Below, in pieces: positions 23,501 to 30,337 of a stretch of DNA of 64,000 nucleotides (positions are counted from its first letter, which is position 1; each line of letters starts with the position of its first letter). The DNA is from Candidatus Aminicenantota bacterium (lineage in GTDB: Bacteria > Acidobacteriota > Aminicenantia > Aminicenantales > UBA4085), in assembly GCA_003141555.1 (NCBI GenBank), contig PLMN01000019.1, positions 1 to 64,000 of the forward strand, read 5' to 3'. Under the pieces are notes generated by a model. It was not told the origin of the DNA. It did not search any database and saw nothing but the letters and a program-made list of their open reading frames with translations. The translations under genes and the position numbers were made by a program.

Positions 23501-25395
23501 GAAGATGACTGTTCACCGAAGCAGTCCTCCATCAGCTCATCGTCCACGGCGTTGTCGAGATCGAGCAGGTGGACATAAGTGATGATCCCGGTGGGATCGA
23601 TGAATTCGGTGAAGGTCAGCGTGACATAGGGGGCTCCCCGGCTCCAGGCGCCCGGGGCTTCCACCCTCGCCTGGACCGTCACTTTTTTCCCGTCGGGACG
23701 GATCGACCGGTCCGGTTCCGGCTCGCCCAGCCGGGCCGGATCAATCACGATCCCGTTGAAATTCGGGTATTTTTTCAGGATTTCCTCGTTCTGCGCGGTG
23801 CCCAGGCAGTACACGACGGGGCCGCGGGCCAAAGCCGCTTTGCCCTCTTGCAGCCGGTGGCCTTTGACGAAACGCCAGACCATCGGCAATTCCAACGTCA
23901 CCGTGTCGCCGGCTTTCCATTGGCGGCGGATCTCAAAAGGATTCGCCCCGTTCGGAACGGCCGCCGGCTCCCGGCCATTGATGCTGACCGTGGCGTTGCG
24001 GCACCACCGCGGAATGCGCGGCATAATTGAGAAAACAGCCTCTTTAGATGGTGTCACGCGGAAGACCACATGCCCGGAGCTCGGGTAGTCAGTCTCCTGG
24101 GCCAAAGTCACCGACAGATCCTTGTCCAGCTCTACGGTTGTTCGGGACGTGGTGTACAGGTTGACGGCGATGGTCTTATTCGCGCGCTGGTAGTAGACTT
24201 TTTGCGGCAGCTCCGCCATGATCCGGCGGAAATTCCCTGGACAGCAAAAGCCGTCCTGATCGAAATAGACGCGCGATCCCGTGAACGGCGTGAAATACCG
24301 GATCTTTCTTCCCTCGGGATCTTGCGCGGCCAAGAGCGCATTATAGATCGTACGCTCCATGATGTCTCCGTAACGGAGATCGCCCTCCAGGCGCATTAGA
24401 CTATCCAACCAGCGCACCAGATAGGCCGTCACGCACGATTCGCCGATCATGCCCGCGCCGTTCTGGGTATAGGAGAACCGCTCTCCGTCGGAGGCGGAGC
24501 CGACCACGTTGAGCCCGCCGCCCTTCCGCAGCAGCTCGTGCCGCATATAGGCCGACATCTCCAACAAAGACGGCAACCCTTTCTGTCGATAAAGCTCCGT
24601 CTGGGCGTAACATCGGGCCAACATCACGTACACATGCGCGGCGCCCGAATCGAAAGTCTGCTTCCAATCCAGAAGCGACGCGCATTGGACCTCACCTTCC
24701 GAATTCCCGTGCCGGATTTCGGCGGCGAATTTCAGATACTTCTCGTCGCCGGTAGCCTTGTAAATAAGGAGGAAGGCTTCCGGAAGTCCGGCGGTGCGCA
24801 CCTCCTCGGGCTTGTCGTCCCGGCCGAAGGTCCTGATCACGTAATCGGCGAGCTCCCTGGCATACCGGAGCGAATTCGCGCCGCCGGCGGTGAGCGCGTG
24901 ATGGGTCAGTCCGAGCAGCAGGTACTCCTGCTCATGAAGCGCCCAGTTCCGGTGGTTTTGATGTGCGCCGGGTTCGGGCTTGAACGCGCCGATATAGCCG
25001 TCGGCATCACGTGTTTTCAGGATGCCGTCGATCAGAAGGGCGGTTCGTTCGGCTACCTTCGGATCTCCCGTGTATGCCGAAAAGAGACTTCCGGCATCGA
25101 TCACCTTGCCCACTCCGACGTAATGATAATCGTCCGTGAACGGGCGCGATCGGAACGGAGCGATAAAAAAACCGTCCATGTCGAGCTTCATATAGTTCTT
25201 ATAGATGAGATCATCGATCCGCCGGCCGATCTCACCCGATAGTTCCGCCTGCTTCAGCGTCATCGGCCGAAGCTTATCCTGCCCGTCTGATTCCTTCGAT
25301 TGCGCATTCGAAAAAAGGGCACCCACGAATATCGCCACGAATAGGATGGAGATCAGCCTTCGGCTCTTTGGACCTTGCTTTCCTCGATTGGACAA
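23497..25395 (-). CDS. secreted GH127-type beta-L-arabinofuranosidase (DUF1680)
   Basis: A 632-residue exported protein. A basic start and hydrophobic segment (LISILFVAIFVGALFSNAQ) form a signal peptide, followed by the (alpha/alpha)6 DUF1680 catalytic domain and C-terminal beta domains. GH127 zinc and nucleophile residues are visible: Glu and Cys in GESCVTAYL, and the paired cysteines in FCCPGNFRRI, the first being the expected nucleophile. It should remove terminal L-arabinofuranose. I suggest TTG at 25395 as start because AAAAGGAGG lies 4 nt upstream; a longer frame exists but starts in non-signal sequence. Sampled G+C is about 53-55%, lower than the flanks, and the gene lies between the two fusA-tail repeats, which suggests acquisition. 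Confidence 0.8.
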   Translation of the reverse strand: MSNRGKQGPKSRRLISILFVAIFVGALFSNAQSKESDGQDKLRPMTLKQAELSGEIGRRIDDLIYKNYMKLDMDGFFIAPFRSRPFTDDYHYVGVGKVIDAGSLFSAYTGDPKVAERTALLIDGILKTRDADGYIGAFKPEPGAHQNHRNWALHEQEYLLLGLTHHALTAGGANSLRYARELADYVIRTFGRDDKPEEVRTAGLPEAFLLIYKATGDEKYLKFAAEIRHGNSEGEVQCASLLDWKQTFDSGAAHVYVMLARCYAQTELYRQKGLPSLLEMSAYMRHELLRKGGGLNVVGSASDGERFSYTQNGAGMIGESCVTAYLVRWLDSLMRLEGDLRYGDIMERTIYNALLAAQDPEGRKIRYFTPFTGSRVYFDQDGFCCPGNFRRIMAELPQKVYYQRANKTIAVNLYTTSRTTVELDKDLSVTLAQETDYPSSGHVVFRVTPSKEAVFSIMPRIPRWCRNATVSINGREPAAVPNGANPFEIRRQWKAGDTVTLELPMVWRFVKGHRLQEGKAALARGPVVYCLGTAQNEEILKKYPNFNGIVIDPARLGEPEPDRSIRPDGKKVTVQARVEAPGAWSRGAPYVTLTFTEFIDPTGIITYVHLLDLDNAVDDELMEDCFGEQSSS

Positions 25396-25906
25396 ATTGC
25401 CTCCTTTTCGGTCGCGGGCCGCGCTCCTTTCCGTCCCGCCGCCGCTCGTACTAACCGGAGCTGTGCGGGCCAAGTCGCGCGGCCACGGCAGGCCTGGTAT
25501 CGGCTTTTTCCTTACGGATCATGATATTTCCCGTATCGTATAGAAGTCAATAGCTCCGATGCCGAAGGGTCGGCAGCCGCCGAACCATCCCGGTTGGTCC
25601 TTCGTTGTGTTGACATCCTATGGGACCGAATTTGGATAGGAATTTTCTTTTGTGCTCGTCCCCATTTAGGGACTCGAGATCGTCCTGAAATCCCATCTTG
25701 CCTTCGCCGCCGAATATAAACTCGCGTTGGAGGAATGCCAAAGGCGTGAAGATGGCCCGGGCCGGCCCTTCGGCCACTTGGGGCCCCGGGTGAGCCGAAA
25801 ATCGACCGGGCTTTCCCCCCCAGATTCGGAACCAATCAAGAAAAATAATCGACCTGGGGAGCGGCAATCAGGGGAAGATCCTGAAAAACGCTCTCCGGCA
25901 GCGGCC
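25396..25906. other. 511-bp intergenic region upstream of the GH127 gene
   Basis: It holds the GH127 promoter candidate (25521-25550) and the sequence following the complete fusA gene. A minus-strand frame of 107 codons (25547-25867) covers most of it, but it matches nothing I recognise and has no ribosome-binding site. No strong terminator follows fusA here; only a 4-bp stem with a T run is visible near 25885-25900. Confidence 0.6.
25521..25550 (-). promoter_or_regulatory. candidate promoter of the GH127 gene
   Basis: On the minus strand TTGACT (25550-25545), 18-bp spacer, TATCAT (25526-25521), about 125 bp before the chosen start. Confidence 0.5.
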
Positions 25907-26283
25907 TTACTCTTCCTCGGGCCTGACCCGCCCTTCCTTGACCGCTTCGGCGATGATCTTCTGCTGGAGGTGGGCCGGAACCTCGTCGTAATGCGAGAAC
26001 TCCATCATGTACGATCCCCGGCCGCCGGTGATCGAGGTCAGCGTCGGCTCGAAATCGAGCATCTCGGACATGGGGACGACCGCCTTCAGGATGCGCATGT
26101 TGCCCTTCTGCTCCATGCCTTGGACCTTTCCTCGCCGGCCGTTCATGTTGCCCATGATGTCGCCCATGTAGGCTTCGGGCGTGTAGATCTCGACGTTCAT
26201 GACGGGCTCGAGGATCGTGGGCTTCGCGGCCGTCATGGCCAGCTTGAAGGCCTTGTGGGCCGCGATCTTGAAGGCGATGTCGG
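25907..26283 (-). repeat. direct-repeat copy 2: 3' end of the complete fusA gene
   Basis: Same orientation and about 97% identical to 22834-23210. The two copies flank 2.7 kb that holds the GH127 gene and the AT-rich fragment. Differences are mostly synonymous. Confidence 0.85.
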
Positions 26284-28000
26284 ACGAATCGACGTCGTGG
26301 TAGGACCCGTCGTAGAGGATGACCTTGAAGTCCACGACCTGGTAGCCCGCCAGGACGCCTTTCTTCCGGGCCTCTTCCATCCCCTTCTGGACGGAGGGGA
26401 TGAAGTTCCGGGGGATCGCCCCGCCGAAGATCTTGTCCTCGAACTCGAAGTCCTTGCCGCGCGGCAGGGGCTCCATCTTGATCCAGACGTCGCCGAACTG
26501 GCCGCGGCCCCCCGTCTGCTTCTTGTGCCGGCCCTGGACATCCGCCCGGCCCTTGATCGTCTCCTTATAGGAGATCTTGGGCGGCTTGAGCTCGACGTCC
26601 ACGTTGTAGCGCTTCTTCATTTTCTCGGTAACGATCCGGACATGGAGCTCGCCGTTGCCCGAGATGAGGAGCTGGGACGTGTCGGGGTCGCGCTCGAACC
26701 TCAGGGTGGGGTCCTCTTCCGTCAGCCGATGCGAGGCCTGGGAGATCCGGTCCTCGTCGGCCCGCGTCTTGGGCTCGATGGCGAACGAGATCGACGGCTC
26801 GGGGAACTTGATCCGGGGAATGACGACGCCCGAGCCCTTGCCCGCGAGCGTGTCGCCCGTGGCCGTGACCTTGAGCTTGGCCGTGGCGACGATGTCGCCC
26901 ACCTTGGCCTGGCCCGCCGGCGTCTGCTCCTTCCCCTGGAGGAAGAACAGGCCGCCGAGCTTCTCGTCCGCTTCGCGGGCGGGATTGGTCACCACCGCGT
27001 CGGGGTTCGCCTTGCCGGAGAAGACGCGCATCATCGTGATCCGGCCGGTGTAGGGATCCGAGACGGTCTTGAAGACCAGGGCGGCGAACGGCCCGTCGGC
27101 CGAAGGCTTGAGGGGCTCGTCTTGGCCGTTGACCGAGGCCGCGATCGGGCCCCGGTCGAGCGGCGAGGGCATCAATCCGAGGATGCCGTCGAGGAGCGTG
27201 GCGACGCCGATGTTCTGCCCGGCCGATACGGCGACCACGGGGAACAGCTGCCGGGCCAGGATCTGGGCCTTCAACCCTTCCCGGACCTCGTCGGCCGAGA
27301 GCTCGCCCTTTTCCAGGTATTTCTCCATGAGCTTCTCGTCGTTCTCGGCGATCATCTCGACGAGCTCCTTGAAGCGTTTCTCGACGTCGGCCTTGAGCTC
27401 GGCGGGTACGGCCTCTTCCTTGAGCTTGCCGCTCTCGTCCCGCTCGTAGAGATAGGCTTTCCGCTGGACGAGGTCGACGACGCCCCGGAAATTCTTCTCC
27501 TCGCCGAGAGGGATCTGCACCGGGACGGCCTGCCGGCCGAAGAACTGCTGGATCGATTCGACCGCCCGAGCGAAGGCGGCGTTTTCACGGTCCATCTTGT
27601 TGACGACGAGGAGCCGGGGCAGCCCGAACTCATCGAGCATCTCCCAGACCTTCTCCGTGCCGACCTCGACGCCGGCCACGCTGTCGATGAGGACCGCCGC
27701 GGAGTCCACGGCCCGGAGGCTGGCCTTCGTGTCCCAGAGGAAATTGCTGTAGCCGGGCGTATCGATGATGTTGATCTTGTGGTCCTTCCACTCGGCGAAG
27801 CAAACCGCCGAGCCGATTGAGATCTTGCGCTCGATCTCCTCGGGCTCGAAGTCGGTGACCGTGTTGCCCTTGTCCACTTTGGTCAGGCGGCTCGTCGCCC
27901 CGACGTCGAACAGGATGGACGCCGCCAGCGTAGTTTTCCCCGAGCCGCCGTGACCGATGAGAGCGATGTTCCGGATTTTGTCGGCCGTATAATCCTTCAT
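25907..28000 (-). CDS. fusA: elongation factor G, EF-G2-like type
   Basis: A 697-residue translational GTPase with all five EF-G domains. The P loop reads GHGGSGKTT rather than the GHIDAGKTT of the canonical factor. Switch II is DTPGYSNF and the G4 motif is NKMD. These variations fit the EF-G2/EF-G-like paralogue group, so it may be an auxiliary factor rather than the main translocase. The ATG at 28000 has GGGAGG 7 nt upstream; an in-frame GTG precedes it directly. Its last 377 bp are the repeat copy discussed separately. No tufA, rpsL or rpsG is adjacent, which also fits a paralogue. Confidence 0.9.
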   Translation of the reverse strand: MKDYTADKIRNIALIGHGGSGKTTLAASILFDVGATSRLTKVDKGNTVTDFEPEEIERKISIGSAVCFAEWKDHKINIIDTPGYSNFLWDTKASLRAVDSAAVLIDSVAGVEVGTEKVWEMLDEFGLPRLLVVNKMDRENAAFARAVESIQQFFGRQAVPVQIPLGEEKNFRGVVDLVQRKAYLYERDESGKLKEEAVPAELKADVEKRFKELVEMIAENDEKLMEKYLEKGELSADEVREGLKAQILARQLFPVVAVSAGQNIGVATLLDGILGLMPSPLDRGPIAASVNGQDEPLKPSADGPFAALVFKTVSDPYTGRITMMRVFSGKANPDAVVTNPAREADEKLGGLFFLQGKEQTPAGQAKVGDIVATAKLKVTATGDTLAGKGSGVVIPRIKFPEPSISFAIEPKTRADEDRISQASHRLTEEDPTLRFERDPDTSQLLISGNGELHVRIVTEKMKKRYNVDVELKPPKISYKETIKGRADVQGRHKKQTGGRGQFGDVWIKMEPLPRGKDFEFEDKIFGGAIPRNFIPSVQKGMEEARKKGVLAGYQVVDFKVILYDGSYHDVDSSDIAFKIAAHKAFKLAMTAAKPTILEPVMNVEIYTPEAYMGDIMGNMNGRRGKVQGMEQKGNMRILKAVVPMSEMLDFEPTLTSITGGRGSYMMEFSHYDEVPAHLQQKIIAEAVKEGRVRPEEE

Positions 28001-28072
28001 CACTGAGCCTCCCGAAGTCGAAAGTCCTTGTAACGCCTTTAAATTGAAATATTTAAGAGAAAATTAAAGGTT

Positions 28073-28102
28073 ATCATACACTAAGAACCGGGCGATTCTC
28101 AA
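28073..28102 (-). promoter_or_regulatory. promoter of the EF-G gene
   Basis: On the minus strand TTGAGA (28102-28097), 18-bp spacer, TATGAT (28078-28073), giving an AU-rich leader of about 65 nt. Confidence 0.6.
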
Positions 28103-28143
28103 GGAAAAAGAAGACGCCGGCCGCGAAATGGAATTTCGCGGCC
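28103..28143 (-). terminator. terminator of the rluD-like gene
   Basis: A perfect 11-bp stem (28119-28129 with 28133-28143) and 3-nt loop 12 bp after the pseudouridine synthase stop. On the minus strand a T-rich tract follows. Confidence 0.75.
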
Positions 28144-28155
28144 TCCGGGAGAGGC

Positions 28156-29070
28156 TCAGGCCAGCGCGTCGAGGATCGACTGGAGCCCGGGGGGAAGAGG
28201 AGAAACGAACTCCACCGGCTCGCCCGTCGCGGGATGGAGGAACGACAGGCGGTGGGCGTGGAGGAAGAGCCGCGAAAATTTATCCTTGGCGTTCCGGCCC
28301 GCGCCGTAGCGCCGGTCTCCGGCCAGCGGGTGCCCCGCCGCGGCGAGATGGACCCGGATCTGGTGGGTCCGGCCGGTCAAGGGGCGAACCTCGAGCAGGC
28401 TGTAATCGCGGTAGACGCGGCGGACGGAATATTCGGTGAGGGCGCTCCGCGGCTTGTCGGTCCGGACCGACATCCGCTCCCCGTGCTTGGGATGCCGGCC
28501 GATCGACCAGGTGAAGCGTCCCGACGGCGCCGGCATCGCGCCCCGGGCCAAGGCCAGGTAGACCTTCTTCACGATGCGGTCCTTGAACTGGCGCTTCAGC
28601 TCCGTTTCGGCCCGCGCGCTCCGGGCGACGACCATCACCCCCGACGTCTCCTTGTCCAGCCGGTGGACGATCCCCGGCCGGTCGTCACCGGACAGGTCGC
28701 GGATGCCGGGGAACCGGCTGAGCAGGGCGTTAACAAGCGTTCCCGTCCTCACGCCCGCCCCGGGATGGACGACGAGACCGGAGGGCTTGTCGAGGACAAT
28801 GATGTCGTCGTCGGCATAAAGGATGTCCAGGGGAATTTCTTCGGCCGGAAGCCCGGCCACTGCGGCGGGAACCTCGAGCTCAACGGCCACCCTCTCCCCC
28901 GCCTTGAGCTTGGAGCTCGATTTGCGGAAGGCACCGTCGACCGTCACCCGCCGCCTGTCGATCAGTCTCTGAAATTCGGCCCGGGCGAATGCGGGCAGCC
29001 GCGTGGCCAGGAAGACGTCCAAGCGCTGGCCCGCGCCCGAGTCCGCGGTAACGAGGAATTCCGTTGTCAG
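28156..29070 (-). CDS. RluD-family pseudouridine synthase
   Basis: An enzyme that isomerises uridines in ribosomal RNA. An N-terminal S4-like region is followed by the RluA/RluD catalytic domain with the motif HRLDKETSG (catalytic Asp) and the later RTHQIRVHLAA. The first ATG- or TTG-type codon in frame (TTG at 29022) would cut into the conserved QRLDVFL start. The frame TTEFLVTADSGAGQRLDVFL is intact upstream, back to a CTG at 29070 that overlaps the lgt stop in CTGA. I therefore extend the gene to that CTG; the start is uncertain. It is the last gene of ileS-lspA-lgt-rluD. Target uridines cannot be told from sequence. Confidence 0.85.
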   Translation of the reverse strand: MTTEFLVTADSGAGQRLDVFLATRLPAFARAEFQRLIDRRRVTVDGAFRKSSSKLKAGERVAVELEVPAAVAGLPAEEIPLDILYADDDIIVLDKPSGLVVHPGAGVRTGTLVNALLSRFPGIRDLSGDDRPGIVHRLDKETSGVMVVARSARAETELKRQFKDRIVKKVYLALARGAMPAPSGRFTWSIGRHPKHGERMSVRTDKPRSALTEYSVRRVYRDYSLLEVRPLTGRTHQIRVHLAAAGHPLAGDRRYGAGRNAKDKFSRLFLHAHRLSFLHPATGEPVEFVSPLPPGLQSILDALA

Positions 29071-29864
29071 GCTCCCTTCCGCTGCCGGCCCTTGAAGATT
29101 ATGTAGAGGACGAGGCCCGCCGCGAGCCCGATGATGCAGAAGAACTGGGGGTACGTCACCGTCAGCAGGGCCGACGGTCCCTGGAACAGAACAGATTCAT
29201 GATCGCCCCGGAAGAACTCCGTGAAATAGCGGATGAGGGAATAGTTGATGATATAGAAGGGGAAAACCTGGCCGTCGAACTTCTTCCGCCGGAGCAGGAC
29301 GAACAGCACGAGAAAATTCAGGAAGTTCAGGATGGATTCGTAGAGCTGGACGGGGTGGAGCGTCTCGTTCAGGGGGATGCTGGTCAGGCTGTGGGCGTAC
29401 TCGTCATGGAACGTGACGCCCCAGGGCAGGGCGCATTCCTTGCCGTAGCAGCAGCCGGCCATGAAGCAGCCGATCCTCCCAAACCCATGGCCCAGGGCCA
29501 GGGCGGGGGCGGCGAGGTCCGCGATCGTCCAGGTCGGCATCTTGTGGCGGTGGAAGTACCAGAGGGCGAAGACCAGCCCGAAGGCCAGGCCGCCCTGGAA
29601 GACGCCGCCCGAGCGGGCGATCCAGAAGAGCTCTTTTGGATTCGAGAAGTAATAGGAGAAATTGCCGGCGAGGAGGGCGAGCTTCGCCCCGACCAAGGCG
29701 ACGATCATGATGTAGAACGCGGCGTCCAGGAGCTTGGCCGCGTCGAGGGACCGGGCCTTGGCCTGGCGATAGATGAACCAGAGGGCGAGTCCCACGCCGA
29801 GGGCCATGAAAAATCCATAGGAATGGAGCGTGATCGGTCCGAGCTTGACCAGGACGGGATGCAT
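29067..29864 (-). CDS. lgt: prolipoprotein diacylglyceryl transferase
   Basis: A 265-residue inner-membrane enzyme with about seven membrane segments that adds diacylglycerol to the lipobox cysteine. The Lgt signature GHGFGRIGCFMAGCCYG is intact. ATG 29864 is used because it overlaps the lspA stop (TGATG) and has GGAGG 5-7 nt upstream. It works directly before LspA, the neighbouring gene, in lipoprotein maturation. Confidence 0.95.
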   Translation of the reverse strand: MHPVLVKLGPITLHSYGFFMALGVGLALWFIYRQAKARSLDAAKLLDAAFYIMIVALVGAKLALLAGNFSYYFSNPKELFWIARSGGVFQGGLAFGLVFALWYFHRHKMPTWTIADLAAPALALGHGFGRIGCFMAGCCYGKECALPWGVTFHDEYAHSLTSIPLNETLHPVQLYESILNFLNFLVLFVLLRRKKFDGQVFPFYIINYSLIRYFTEFFRGDHESVLFQGPSALLTVTYPQFFCIIGLAAGLVLYIIFKGRQRKGA

Positions 29865-30337
29865 CAAGGCCTCCTTATGACGAAGATGAGGATGAGGAGA
29901 AGCGCGCCGATCGTGATGCAGGAATCGGCCACGTTGAACGTCGGGAAATAGGCGCGCCGGACGTGGAATTCCATGAAATCGACGACGTAGCCTCGGCCGA
30001 TCCGGTCGATGAAGTTCCCCAGGGCCCCGGCCATGATGAGAGCCAGGGAGACCTTCATTCCCATCTGGGAGGCCGGCGTCCGGAAGAAATAGACCACGAC
30101 CATGACCAGGGCGAAGAGGGAGGCGGCGGCCAGGAAGATGGTCACGATCGGGCTGCCCGACTGGGAGAAGGTGCCGAAGATGGCCCCCCGGTTATGGATA
30201 TGGGAGATGGAGAAGAACCCCGGGATGACGCTCACATTCCCGTAGAACGGGATCAGCTTGACGACCACGGCCTTTGCGGCTTGATCCAGGGCGACCAGCC
30301 CGGCGATGAGACCGAGGAACGGGAGATGGCGCTTCAT
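29864..30337 (-). CDS. lspA: lipoprotein signal peptidase (signal peptidase II)
   Basis: A 157-residue inner-membrane aspartic protease with four hydrophobic segments. Both catalytic regions are seen: GNFIDRIGRGYVVDFMEF and FNVADSCITIG, each with an Asp. The start ATG at 30337 overlaps the ileS stop (ATGA). The longer open frame upstream is out-of-frame ileS sequence. The pair ileS-lspA is a common bacterial arrangement. Confidence 0.95.
   Translation of the reverse strand: MKRHLPFLGLIAGLVALDQAAKAVVVKLIPFYGNVSVIPGFFSISHIHNRGAIFGTFSQSGSPIVTIFLAAASLFALVMVVVYFFRTPASQMGMKVSLALIMAGALGNFIDRIGRGYVVDFMEFHVRRAYFPTFNVADSCITIGALLLILIFVIRRP

Noticed and set aside
25547-25867. 107-codon minus-strand frame between fusA and the GH127 gene
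   Set aside because: No ribosome-binding site and no recognisable domain; kept only as a description of the gap.
25727-27820. A plus-strand frame of about 700 codons antisense to fusA
   Set aside because: Low-complexity mirror of the EF-G codons; no domain, no ribosome-binding site.
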